Assembly: GCA_903921665.1 (NCBI GenBank)
Contig: CAIXQT010000019.1
Coordinates: 1-36,784 of the forward strand
Direction of reading: 5' to 3'
From: an uncultured Opitutia bacterium
GTDB taxonomy: Bacteria; Verrucomicrobiota; Verrucomicrobiia; Opitutales; UBA953
Length of the DNA: 36,784 nucleotides
Shown: positions 1-9,220 of the stretch, piece after piece
Position numbering within the stretch: the first letter of the stretch is position 1
Layout: each line of letters opens with the position of its first letter
The notes under the pieces: model-generated
What the model was told of the DNA's origin: nothing
Seen by the model: the letters and a program-made list of their open reading frames with translations, nothing else
The model's database searches: none
Position numbers and translations under genes: made by a program

Positions 1-543
1 ATCGAGCCGCACGTCCAGCGCCTCGCCAAGTCCAAGCACTCCGGTTCCGAAGCCGAGGAAAAGGAACTCCTCGTCTCCCAGCACTCCAAGCAAGAAAAGG
101 AGCGTGAGCTCGAGGACATCGTCAAGGTGCGCCTCCCCGCGGTCAAGGAAGCCATCCAGATCGCCAAGGAACATGGCGACTTGAAGGAAAATTCCGAATA
201 CAAGATGGCCCGTCAGGACCATGACACCCTCGCCGCGCGTCGCGCCGAGCTCGACGCGCTGCTGAAGAAGGCCAAGGTCACCGACTTCAAGGAAGCCAAC
301 ACGGACACCATCAGCGTCGGCTCCAGCGTGGTCCTCCGCCGCGGCTCCGACCAGACGGAGCTCGCCTACGACCTGCTCGGCGCCTGGGACGGCGAACCGG
401 AGAAGAACATCCTCTCGTACATCTCCCCGCTGGCCAAGCAGTTCCTCAACCACAAGACTGGCGAGACCTTCACGACCAACATCAACGGCAAGGCCGAGTC
501 CTGGACCGTGGTCCGCATCACCCGCTGGGTGGATAAGCGCTAA
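1..543 (+). CDS. GreA/GreB-family transcription elongation factor, C-terminal part (5' end outside window)
   Basis: Frame 1 is open from base 1 upstream of the listed ORF; translation has IAKEHGDLKENSEYKMARQDHDTLAARRAELDALL (GreA coiled-coil-like GDLSENxEY motif) and a C-terminal FKBP-like GreA region. Confidence 0.8.
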   Translation: MEPHVQRLAKSKHSGSEAEEKELLVSQHSKQEKERELEDIVKVRLPAVKEAIQIAKEHGDLKENSEYKMARQDHDTLAARRAELDALLKKAKVTDFKEANTDTISVGSSVVLRRGSDQTELAYDLLGAWDGEPEKNILSYISPLAKQFLNHKTGETFTTNINGKAESWTVVRITRWVDKR

Positions 544-567
544 GAGACCTGCCAGCAGGCCTGCGAA

Positions 568-596
568 GAAGCCCCGGTGACGGGGCTTCCTCTTTT
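568..596 (+). terminator. Rho-independent terminator after greA-like gene
   Basis: gaagccccg-gtga-cggggcttc perfect 9-bp stem followed by ctctttt. Confidence 0.8.
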
Positions 597-629
597 GACA
601 CGGACGCCGGTGCGCCCCAACCTGCCCGC

Positions 630-1568
630 ATGTCCGACCCTTGGGAAACCCTGCGCCTCATGGCCGACCCCACCAGGGCCCGCATGCTCCAGCTCCTGCA
701 GCGCGGGGAACTCGCGGTCGGCGAACTCCAGGAAATCCTCGGACTGCCTCAGTCGCGCATCTCGACGCACCTTGCGCTCCTGCGCAAAGCGAGCCTTGTC
801 AACGATCGGCGCGATGGGAAGAAATCGTTCTATGCGCTGGCACGCGACCTGCCCGCAAGCGTCGCCGGCGTCGTCGAAGCCGCCCTCGCGGCCAGCGCCC
901 GCGAACCAAAAGCCGCCGCCGACCAACGAGCCTTGCAGCGCATCGTCGAAAAACGCCGGCAGAAAGCCGAGCAACACTTCAACCTCGTCGCCGACCGGCT
1001 GGGCAAGAATTACTGTCCCGGACGTTCCTGGGAGGCGATCGGCCAGATGCTCTTCCTGCTCACCCCGAAGGTGCGTATCGCCGACCTTGGCGCCGGCGAC
1101 GGCACCCTGTCGCGCCTGCTGGCCAGACAGGCTGAAAGCGTCCACTGCGTCGATAATTCCCCCCGGATGGTCCAGGTCGGCCGTGCCCTCGCCAAGAAAG
1201 AGCACCTGCGCAACCTAACCTACGTCCTCGGCAACATCGAGAAGGTCCCCTTGCCTGACCGCAGCATCGATCTGGCCCTGCTCAGCCAGGCCCTACATCA
1301 CGCGGAGAACCCACGCCAAGCCCTGGCGGAAGCCTTCCGCATCCTCAAACCAGGGGGCCGCCTGCTGATTCTTGACCTCCGAGCGCACCGATTCGAGAAG
1401 GCGCGGGAGCTGTACGCCGACCGCTGGCTCGGCTTCAAGGAAAACGAGCTCCATGATTGGATTGAAGAAGCCGGCTTCAGCCAATCCGAGGTCCGCGTGG
1501 TGGCCAAGGAGGTCAAGGAGCCCGGCTTTGAGACGATTTTAGCGAGCGGATTAAGGCCCGGCGGCTGA
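630..1568 (+). CDS. ArsR-family HTH regulator fused to SAM-dependent methyltransferase (type 11)
   Basis: N-terminal winged HTH (DPTRARMLQLLQRGELAVGELQEILGLPQSRISTHLALL) and C-terminal methyltransferase motifs (VRIADLGAGDGTLSRLLA; ALHHAENPRQALAEAFRILKPGGRLLILDL). Confidence 0.88.
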   Translation: MSDPWETLRLMADPTRARMLQLLQRGELAVGELQEILGLPQSRISTHLALLRKASLVNDRRDGKKSFYALARDLPASVAGVVEAALAASAREPKAAADQRALQRIVEKRRQKAEQHFNLVADRLGKNYCPGRSWEAIGQMLFLLTPKVRIADLGAGDGTLSRLLARQAESVHCVDNSPRMVQVGRALAKKEHLRNLTYVLGNIEKVPLPDRSIDLALLSQALHHAENPRQALAEAFRILKPGGRLLILDLRAHRFEKARELYADRWLGFKENELHDWIEEAGFSQSEVRVVAKEVKEPGFETILASGLRPGG

Positions 1569-1707
1569 GTTATTCACAGGAGCAGGGACTAGGGCGGCTT
1601 GTCTCCGATTTTGGAGACTTAAAGGGGGCTTATTGCTTGGCAACGCTCGGGCATCTGGGCAAATTTCACGACACCCCCGACGCGGAGCCCAGCGCTCCCC
1701 TCACCCG

Positions 1708-4700
1708 ATGCTTATCCAAGAGTCCCGTACCTACAAACTGGCCAAGGCCGCACTGCTCGCCGTGCTCCTCGTCGTGACACCGCTCACCGGCTATCTGCAC
1801 GCCCAGACCAAGACGCCGTCGGCTGCCGCCGAGAAACAGGAAGACCCTCTCTCCATCCTATTCAAGTCCGCCGAGAAGGCCCTCGAAGAGAAAAAGTACA
1901 AGGACGCCCTGGCCCTGTTCGAAGAACTCGACACCAAGGCCGTCGATGTGGAAACGAAGCTGAAGGCCGTCGTGTCCTTCCGTAAATCCATCTGCCAGTT
2001 CTTCATCAAGGACTGGCCGCGGGCCGAAACGGAGCTGACCGCCTTCCTGGACAAGTTCCCCAAAGGCACCGAAGACTTCTTCGACAACGACAACCGCCGC
2101 GGCACCGCCGAACTCCTGCTGATCGAGGCTTTCTCGAAACAGGGCAAGTGGGACCTAGCCCTGGCCCGCCTCGAAAAAATCCGCACCAATACGCTCGCCC
2201 GCCCCGAAGAGCGCGTGAACGCCTTCACCCTCTCGGCCCAGATCATCGTCGACCGCGCCAAGAACTCCCCTGAAGAGGCCAAGAAAGCGGCCTTTTCCCA
2301 GGCCATCGGGCTGCTGAAGCAGGCCACTGCCGACGGTATCAGCACGCCGGAACGCCGCGAAGCCGCATACAAGCTCGTTGAGATGTACACCAAGCTCGGC
2401 CTCACCAAGGAAGCGAGCCAGCTTAAGAACGAAATCGACGCCAAGAGCAGCGGCTCGCCCGTCGAGGTCGTCCGCTCCAATTTCCAGCGCCTTGAGATCG
2501 GCGACGCGCGCTTCGCCGCCGCCGAAGCGGCCGCCGACGAAGCCTTCCGCGGCGACTTCTACCGCCAGGCGCTGACGAACTACCAAGGTACGCTGCGCCG
2601 CGCCAGCCTCACGAGCTCCTTCGGCCGGGCGATCGAAAGCAAGCAGGCCGAAGCTGACGCCCTCACCAAGAACTTCCCCAAGCCGAACCCGGAACAGGCC
2701 GCGAACATCGAGAGGGTCAAGCAGGAGGTCGCCCAGTTCAAAAAAATCCAGGAAGAATTCACCGCGAACAAGGACTACGACGCGTTCATCTCCTACCGCA
2801 TCGGCCTCTGCCTGCTCGAACTGAAGCGCCCGTGGGAGGCCCACGTCGCGTTCCTCGACATCTTCGAGAACAGCCCCGCCTTCAGCCGCATCTCCGGCGC
2901 CTACTACTACCACATCGTCTCCCTCCGTCGCATCGGACGCAATAATGAGGCCCAGGCGAAGTGTAAGGAATTCATCCAGAAGTTCCCCAAGGACGATCAG
3001 GTCTCGGCCATCGCCCTCATCCTCGGCGACATCTCGCAGGAACGCGAAGAGTTCCCGGAGGCGATCACCCATTACAAGTGGGTCCAGGCCAACGTGAAGA
3101 ACCTCACCCCGGAAGTGGCCGAGGAAATCGAATTCCGCATCGCGGCCTGCCTTTTCTCGCAGGTCGACTGGGCCCTCGCCCAGAAGGCTTTCGAGGAATT
3201 CCTCAAGAAGTACCCGACCTCTCCCGTCCGCCAGCAGGTGCTCTACATGAACGCGCTCTGCTCGTTCTTCCAAGGCAAGTACAAGGAGACCAAGGTCAGC
3301 TTCGATAAGTACGAGCAGGAGTACCCCAAGGGCCAGTTCATCCCCGACGTCCGCTACCGTCAGGCCATCGTGAAGTTCGGCATCAGCCCTCCGGACATCC
3401 CGGGCACCATCAAGCTCTGCGAAGACTGGCTCAAGGACTACTCGAAGGACCGCAGCGATGAAGTCATCGCCCAGACCCCCGAGGTCTACACCCTGATCGC
3501 CGACGCCAACATTCGACTCGCCGACGAGATCGATAAGCGAGTCAAGGCCGCCGACCTCGACGTGCGCATCAACGCCAAGACCCCGGAGAAGGCGAAGTTC
3601 GTCGAGATCCGCACCAAGTTCGAAAAGGAAAAAGAAGCCGTGACCAATAAGGCCATCGACGCCTACGAGGCCGCGGCCAAGAGCGCTCGCACCAATCCGC
3701 AGGCCCTGGAATTCGCCCTAGGCGAACTCCGCAAGCTCCTCCCGGGTCGTGGCGAACATAAGCGCATGCGAGACCTCTTCAGGGAGATCTTCGACTGGAA
3801 TCACAACGACCCGAAGGCGATGACCTACCTCTACGAAGTCATCCGCTCCACCGAACGCATGGGCGACATGCCGGAGTTCGCCGCCGAAGCCGAGAAGGTC
3901 CGCAAGAAATTCAGCGCCCAGCTCGCCGAGGCGCGCAAGGCCGTCGATACCCTCGAGCGCAAGCAGGGCGTCACCCAACCCGAGATCAACGTCGCCAAGG
4001 AATCCGTCCGCAAGCTCTCCGCCGAGCTCGAAGCCGAACTGGCCAAGGTCGAAGCCAAGCGCCAGGTCTCCATCGCCGACCAGAAGAAGCGTGCGCTGAA
4101 GATCCTCTCCGACGCCGTCTCCGAGTCGATTAATGACCGCACTCAGGAAGGCACCGAGAAACTCATCGTCTTCCTCGCCGAGAAGCTGGCCCGCAAGATC
4201 AAGCGCGTGAAGCCCGGCGCGAAGCCCGAGCCCGGCGCCTACACCAGCGCCGAGGCCGAGAAGGAACTCACCAAGCTCCTCCGTCTCGAAGAACATCGCA
4301 ATTCCCTGGTCGCCCAGGCCCGCGGCTTCTTCGCGCTCGGGCAGCTGGCCATCTTCACCCGCGAACCCGAGAAGACCGCCGCCAACTTCGCCAAGATCGC
4401 CCAGAACTTCAAGGCCGAGGAGCTCAACCCGACGATCCTCGCGATGGTCGGCGACAGCTTGATCGCCAAGGGAAACCACCAGAAGGCTGCCGAGTATTTC
4501 GGCTATATCCTCGAGCACTCCCGCGCGTCCGAGTACGCCGATTACGGCTTCGCCGGCATGGCGGAGATCAACTTCGCGCAGAAGAAGTACAAGGAAGCCC
4601 TTTCCTTCTGCAACGAAGCCATCGACAACAACATCCTGATGTCGAAGGAGCTCGACCTGCGCTTCACCCGTGCACGCAGCCTCGCCGAACTTTCGAAGTA

Positions 4701-5043
4701 CGCCGAGGCCAAGAAGGAATTCGAAGAAATCGCCAAGACCAAGGAGTGGCGCGGCGAGAAGACCGCGGCCTCCCTCTACTGGCTGGGCCTCATGGCCGAA
4801 CGCCAGGCGACCGACGAGAAGGGCTACAACGAAGCCATCGCCTACTATCGCCGCTGCTACATGACCTGGAAGAAATATGAGGTCTGGGCCGCCAAGTCCT
4901 ATTTCGCTTCGGCCAAGCTGTTCGCCACGAAGCTCAACCAGAAGGACGCCGCCAAGGTGCTCCTGAAGGAGATGCTCGAGAAGGACCGCATCAAGGACAC
5001 CCGCGAAGCCCAGGAAGCCAAAGCCTTTCTCCTCGGACTCTGA
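1708..5043 (+). CDS. Secreted tetratricopeptide-repeat protein
   Basis: ORF 1633..5043; probable start ATG 1708 gives a signal peptide (YKLAKAALLAVLLVVTPLTGYLHAQ). Many TPR/Tol-type repeats (e.g. DWALAQKAFEEFLKKYPTSPVRQQVLYMNALCSFFQGKYKE). Confidence 0.75.
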   Translation: MLIQESRTYKLAKAALLAVLLVVTPLTGYLHAQTKTPSAAAEKQEDPLSILFKSAEKALEEKKYKDALALFEELDTKAVDVETKLKAVVSFRKSICQFFIKDWPRAETELTAFLDKFPKGTEDFFDNDNRRGTAELLLIEAFSKQGKWDLALARLEKIRTNTLARPEERVNAFTLSAQIIVDRAKNSPEEAKKAAFSQAIGLLKQATADGISTPERREAAYKLVEMYTKLGLTKEASQLKNEIDAKSSGSPVEVVRSNFQRLEIGDARFAAAEAAADEAFRGDFYRQALTNYQGTLRRASLTSSFGRAIESKQAEADALTKNFPKPNPEQAANIERVKQEVAQFKKIQEEFTANKDYDAFISYRIGLCLLELKRPWEAHVAFLDIFENSPAFSRISGAYYYHIVSLRRIGRNNEAQAKCKEFIQKFPKDDQVSAIALILGDISQEREEFPEAITHYKWVQANVKNLTPEVAEEIEFRIAACLFSQVDWALAQKAFEEFLKKYPTSPVRQQVLYMNALCSFFQGKYKETKVSFDKYEQEYPKGQFIPDVRYRQAIVKFGISPPDIPGTIKLCEDWLKDYSKDRSDEVIAQTPEVYTLIADANIRLADEIDKRVKAADLDVRINAKTPEKAKFVEIRTKFEKEKEAVTNKAIDAYEAAAKSARTNPQALEFALGELRKLLPGRGEHKRMRDLFREIFDWNHNDPKAMTYLYEVIRSTERMGDMPEFAAEAEKVRKKFSAQLAEARKAVDTLERKQGVTQPEINVAKESVRKLSAELEAELAKVEAKRQVSIADQKKRALKILSDAVSESINDRTQEGTEKLIVFLAEKLARKIKRVKPGAKPEPGAYTSAEAEKELTKLLRLEEHRNSLVAQARGFFALGQLAIFTREPEKTAANFAKIAQNFKAEELNPTILAMVGDSLIAKGNHQKAAEYFGYILEHSRASEYADYGFAGMAEINFAQKKYKEALSFCNEAIDNNILMSKELDLRFTRARSLAELSKYAEAKKEFEEIAKTKEWRGEKTAASLYWLGLMAERQATDEKGYNEAIAYYRRCYMTWKKYEVWAAKSYFASAKLFATKLNQKDAAKVLLKEMLEKDRIKDTREAQEAKAFLLGL

Positions 5044-5048
5044 TCAAC

Positions 5049-6065
5049 ATGCGCCTCTCCCTCCTTCTTCCTGCCTTTGCCCTGTTCGCGGCTGCCTCCG
5101 CGCCGGCCCAGACCTTCGTCTTCAAGGGCGAACGCTGGGAGATCAACGATCCTTTCAAGATGGATAGCTCCATCCCACCGAAGCCAGTCGTCGACCCGAA
5201 GAAAGGCACGATCAACGTAATCAAAGGAACCATCGACCGCACGAGCAACCAAGGCGGCATCGAAGTCACGCTGACGCGCAAGCTCTCCGAAGTCACCGAG
5301 GTCATCTGGCCGACGCCCGCCCGCCTCAAGGAGGCCCAGGCCAACGTCAACCGCGGCGAGCCCGCCAAGGCCCTCGACAACATCGAAGCGGTGCTGAAGT
5401 TCTTCGAGCCCATCAAGAACGTGCCCGGCTCCTGGTGGGTCAAGGCCTCCATCGTGAAACTCGACGCCCTCGACCGGCTCGAAAACGACGCCGCCACGGC
5501 GGCCTTCCTCGATAATCTCGAGAAAGAAGAGGCCGCCAAGCTGCCAGAAGTCGCCACCCAGATTCAGCTCGCGCGGCTTATGCAGCGCGCCCGCAAGGGT
5601 GATCATGACGCCGTCGTAGCCGAATCGACCGAACTCCTGACCAAGGTCGACAGCAACGAGCTCCAGGCCCGCCTCCATATCGTCAAGGGCAACTCCCTCT
5701 TCGCTTCGAAGAAGTACGAGGCCGCGATGACCACCTACCTCCGCGTACCGGTCTTCTTCGGCTCCGAGACCGAATTCATCCCCAAGGCCCTGCTCGGTGC
5801 CGCCCGTTGCTTCCGCGGCATGGACAGCCCCGCCCTCAAGGAACAGAAGCTCGAGTCCATCTCGAACCGCTACCTCTACGACATCATCGTCTCCTTCCCG
5901 GTCTCCCGTGAGGCCGAAGAAGCCAAACGCATGCTCCCCAAGGAGGAGCGCGCCTTGGCCGAGGCCGACCAGAAGAAGATCGCCGCCGGCGGCCCCCTCC
6001 CCGAGGGCGTCATCATGGCGAAACCCAAGCTCGCCGCCGAAGAAGGCGTCGAAGCCAATAAGTGA
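5049..6065 (+). CDS. Secreted TPR-like protein of the ExbB/ExbD operon
   Basis: Signal peptide MRLSLLLPAFALFAAASAPAQ; helical repeat content; 5 bp after the upstream TPR gene and ahead of exbB. Confidence 0.6.
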   Translation: MRLSLLLPAFALFAAASAPAQTFVFKGERWEINDPFKMDSSIPPKPVVDPKKGTINVIKGTIDRTSNQGGIEVTLTRKLSEVTEVIWPTPARLKEAQANVNRGEPAKALDNIEAVLKFFEPIKNVPGSWWVKASIVKLDALDRLENDAATAAFLDNLEKEEAAKLPEVATQIQLARLMQRARKGDHDAVVAESTELLTKVDSNELQARLHIVKGNSLFASKKYEAAMTTYLRVPVFFGSETEFIPKALLGAARCFRGMDSPALKEQKLESISNRYLYDIIVSFPVSREAEEAKRMLPKEERALAEADQKKIAAGGPLPEGVIMAKPKLAAEEGVEANK

Positions 6066-6117
6066 GTCCTTGCCCCCTTCCAAAACCTAACCTAAAACCT
6101 AACTACACCCCATCATC

Positions 6118-6906
6118 ATGAAGATGAACCTCCGTAACTCCTCCTTCAGCGTCGTCCTCCTCGGCCTGATGACCATCGTCGCCTCGGCTCAGGAAGCCGC
6201 CGGCGGCGTCCACAAAAAGACCCTCATGGACCTGTTCATCGAAGGCGGATGGGTCATGTACCCGATCACGGCCTGCTCCGTGGCCATGATCTGGTTCATC
6301 GTCGACGGCTACATCCGTACGAGCGCCGGCAAACTCTACCCTGCTGACCACGTCACCCAGCTCCGCGAACTCTTCAAGAAGGGCGATTACATCGGCGCCT
6401 ACTCTTTCGCCAAGACCGCCGGCTCCCCGCTCGCCGACGTCGTCCGTGCCGGCGTCGCCTTCACCCCGGATGGCAAGACCATGACCGAAGAGGCCATCAT
6501 CTCTGAAATCACCCGCGTTAACGCCGAACTCAAAGGCCGCTCCTCCTACCTCTCCGTGATCGGCGTCTGCACCCCGATGATCGGCCTGGTCGGTACCGTG
6601 ACCGGCATGATGAGCGCCTTCGAAACCCTCGGCACTTCCGGCGTGGGCGACCCCTCCAAGCTCTCCGGCGCTATCGGTGAAGTGCTCGTGGCAACCGCCT
6701 CCGGCCTCTTCATCGCCATCCCGGCATTTATCTCCTACTACCTACTGGCGAACCGCATCAACAAGGGCATCCACGACATCACCGAGATCGTGACGGGCCT
6801 GTTCCGTGCCTTCCCGTACGAAGAAGTCGAAGGCCGCAAGGTCGGCGACGAAGAAATCTACGCCGGCAAGCCCGACTGGAACGCGTCCACGAACGTCCAG
6901 GCGTAA
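6118..6906 (+). CDS. MotA/TolQ/ExbB proton channel family protein
   Basis: ExbB-like TM architecture; conserved SYLSVIGVCTPMIGLVGTVTGMMSAFETL and GAIGEVLVATASGLFIAIPAFISYYLLANRI. Confidence 0.92.
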   Translation: MKMNLRNSSFSVVLLGLMTIVASAQEAAGGVHKKTLMDLFIEGGWVMYPITACSVAMIWFIVDGYIRTSAGKLYPADHVTQLRELFKKGDYIGAYSFAKTAGSPLADVVRAGVAFTPDGKTMTEEAIISEITRVNAELKGRSSYLSVIGVCTPMIGLVGTVTGMMSAFETLGTSGVGDPSKLSGAIGEVLVATASGLFIAIPAFISYYLLANRINKGIHDITEIVTGLFRAFPYEEVEGRKVGDEEIYAGKPDWNASTNVQA

Positions 6907-6938
6907 GCTCTCTCCACCCCTAACCAACGAACACAGCC

Positions 6939-7379
6939 ATGGCAGGCGGAGGAGGAGGCGGAGAAGGGGAACCGGAGTTCCAGGTCGCGCCGATGATCGA
7001 CGTGCTCCTGGTGCTGCTCATCTTCTTCATGTCCATCACCTCGTCGCAGGTGCTGAAGGTCGACAAGAACATCTCGCTGCCGGTCGCCTCGAACGGCGTA
7101 AAGCGCGACGACAAGGCCGCGGCCGGACTCATCAACATCTCCTGGGACAAGACCACGGGCCAGGCCAAGTACAAGCTGGACGACCGCGAACTCGATCCGA
7201 ACGACAAGGACGGCATCTCAAAGGAACTGGCCGACCGCAAGGGTACGAACGAGAAGTACCGCCTGCTGATCCGTGCCGACAAGGAGTGCCACGCGAAATA
7301 CATCTCCAAGGCCCTTGAATGGGGCGCCGAAGCCGGCATCGACAACATCGCCTTCTCCGGCCTCAACCACGAAGAATAA
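6939..7379 (+). CDS. ExbD/TolR-family biopolymer transport protein (copy 1)
   Basis: FQVAPMIDVLLVLLIFFMSITSSQ: single TM with conserved ExbD Asp. Confidence 0.9.
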   Translation: MAGGGGGGEGEPEFQVAPMIDVLLVLLIFFMSITSSQVLKVDKNISLPVASNGVKRDDKAAAGLINISWDKTTGQAKYKLDDRELDPNDKDGISKELADRKGTNEKYRLLIRADKECHAKYISKALEWGAEAGIDNIAFSGLNHEE

Positions 7380-7382
7380 GCC

Positions 7383-7826
7383 ATGAAACAGCGCGAAGAA
7401 CAACCCGAAGCCGCCCCCGGCTTCCAGATCGCCCCGATGATCGACGTGGTCTTCGTGATCATGCTCTTCTTCATGGTCATGGCCGGCGCCGTGAAGGTCG
7501 AACACGAGCTGAAGACCACCCTGCCTGGCAACGCCGAGACGGCCAAGGAAACCGAACTGCCGGACGAGGTCACGATCGGCATCAGTGAGTCGGGCGAAGT
7601 CACCCTCAATGAGGATTCCGTCGGTGCACCTGGCGACAAGCTGCTCGAAAACCTCTTCAACCAGATGAAGCAGATGGGCCAGGCCGCCGAACAGTCCAAG
7701 ACGAAGCTCCTCATCACGGTACAGGCCGAAGAGAACGCCCGCTACGACCGAGTGATCAACGTCCTCGACTGCCTCGCCAAGGCGAACATCTCGAACGTCA
7801 CGTTCGCGGTGTCCGACACGGAATAA
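7383..7826 (+). CDS. ExbD/TolR-family biopolymer transport protein (copy 2)
   Basis: FQIAPMIDVVFVIMLFFMVMAGAVKVEHELKTTLPG: ExbD TM with conserved Asp; 3 bp after copy 1. Confidence 0.9.
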   Translation: MKQREEQPEAAPGFQIAPMIDVVFVIMLFFMVMAGAVKVEHELKTTLPGNAETAKETELPDEVTIGISESGEVTLNEDSVGAPGDKLLENLFNQMKQMGQAAEQSKTKLLITVQAEENARYDRVINVLDCLAKANISNVTFAVSDTE

Positions 7827-7850
7827 GCGCTCCGCGAGGACCGCCTACGA

Positions 7851-7876
7851 AGGCCGCCTACCAGGCGGCCTTTTTC
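7851..7876 (+). terminator. Rho-independent terminator after exbD2
   Basis: aggccgcc-tacca-ggcggcct followed by ttttc. Confidence 0.8.
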
Positions 7877-7885
7877 GTACCCCGC

Positions 7886-9220
7886 TCAGCAACCGAAGCC
7901 GGCCTCGGACTCGAGGACCTTGCGGACGGCTTCGAAGTCGTTGCCGATTTTGATCGGAGCCGGCGCCGGCAGCTCGCCCGGGAAACGGGAAGCATTGGCG
8001 TCGCCGAAGGCCTCACGCAGCACGTCCGGGAACTTGGCCGGGTGCGCGGTGCCGAAGACGATGACATCGTCGAGTTTCGCACCATCGCGGGCCAGGAGAT
8101 CCTCGGCGGCCTTCCAGCCGACCGCGGTATGCGGGCAAAGGATATAACCGCTGGCGTCACGCACGCGACGCATGGCGTCGAGCGTGGCCTTGTCGTCGAC
8201 GGTGACCGCGCTCACGGCCGGGCCACCTTCCCGCCAGGCGAGCAAGCGGCTGAGGTTGTTCGGATCGCCGATGTCCATGGCATTGGAGGCCGTGGGCGTG
8301 GCACGCCGCGGACGGTATTCACCGGTGGCGAACAAGTCAGGCAGGGGCGAATTGGTGTTGGTCGCGGCGACGAGCGCGGCGACATCGAGACCCATGCGGC
8401 GGGCCAGCTGGACGGCGCCGACGTTGCCCAGATTACCCGACGGCACCACGATGCCCATGCGGCGACCGGGCGCCAACAGGCGTTTGGCGTGGAAAGCGAA
8501 CGGAACCTGGGCGATCAGGCGGACGGGGTTGATGGAGTTGGCCGTGAGCAGCGGGCGGTGTCGGCGCAAGGACTCGTCGGCGAGGGCGCGCTTCACCATG
8601 GACTGACAATCATCGAACGTACCGTCGACGGATAGCGCGACCACGCCTGGACGGGCCCGGGCGATCTGCGATTCCTGCACGCCGCTGACGCCGATCCGAG
8701 GATAGAGCACCACCGCGCGGACGCCCGGGACGCCGGCGCAGGCTTCGGTCACGGCGGCGCCGGTGTCACCGGAGGTCGCGGCGAGGACAGTCAGCTGCGG
8801 AAATTCGTCGCCAAGGACGCGCGCGGTGACGCGCACGAGCGTGCGGACGGCGAAGTCCTTGAAAGCCGCAGACGGACCTTGGAAGAGCTCGAGGACCGCG
8901 ATGCGTTCGGCAGGCGTGCCCTTGAATTTCTCAGGGCGGATGAGCGGGACCGGGAAATTGAAGGCTTCCTGACAGAGCTGACGGAGGACCGTCGGCCCGA
9001 GGACTTCGGCGAAATAAGGGGCCACGACGGCCTCGGCCAGATCGGCGTAGGACGCGTCACGGTGGCGCTCGACGAAATCAGGCGGGATCTGCGGGATATG
9101 CGTCGGCACCCAGAGGCCGCCCTTGGCGGGCATGGCCGAAAGCAGTACGTCACGCAGGGAACCGCGACAGGAAGCGTCGGCGGTGGAGACGAATTCCAAC
9201 TTAGGACTCGGAGAGGACAT
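7886..9220 (-). CDS. thrC: Threonine synthase
   Basis: PLP-enzyme motifs: LELFQGPSAAFKDFAVRTL (PLP Lys), LAATSGDTGAAV, VVPSGNLGNVGAVQLARRMGL. ORF track starts at GTG 9226; ATG at 9220 preferred. Confidence 0.93.
   Translation of the reverse strand: MSSPSPKLEFVSTADASCRGSLRDVLLSAMPAKGGLWVPTHIPQIPPDFVERHRDASYADLAEAVVAPYFAEVLGPTVLRQLCQEAFNFPVPLIRPEKFKGTPAERIAVLELFQGPSAAFKDFAVRTLVRVTARVLGDEFPQLTVLAATSGDTGAAVTEACAGVPGVRAVVLYPRIGVSGVQESQIARARPGVVALSVDGTFDDCQSMVKRALADESLRRHRPLLTANSINPVRLIAQVPFAFHAKRLLAPGRRMGIVVPSGNLGNVGAVQLARRMGLDVAALVAATNTNSPLPDLFATGEYRPRRATPTASNAMDIGDPNNLSRLLAWREGGPAVSAVTVDDKATLDAMRRVRDASGYILCPHTAVGWKAAEDLLARDGAKLDDVIVFGTAHPAKFPDVLREAFGDANASRFPGELPAPAPIKIGNDFEAVRKVLESEAGFGC

Noticed and set aside
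1570-1578. TTATTCACA, a consensus DnaA box
   Set aside because: Single isolated 9-mer, no cluster, no AT-rich unwinding element, no dnaA/dnaN neighbours; compatible with chance.
1601-1618. gtctcc-gatttt-ggagac hairpin after the ArsR-methyltransferase gene as a terminator
   Set aside because: Stem only 6 bp and followed by ttaaag, without a T-run; not supported as a terminator call.
4899-6083. 394-aa minus-strand ORF opposite TPR2 (also 2155..3273 and 14261..15526 minus)
   Set aside because: Low-information antisense ORFs; the opposite strand encodes signal-peptide/TPR or UvrB proteins in operonic arrangement.
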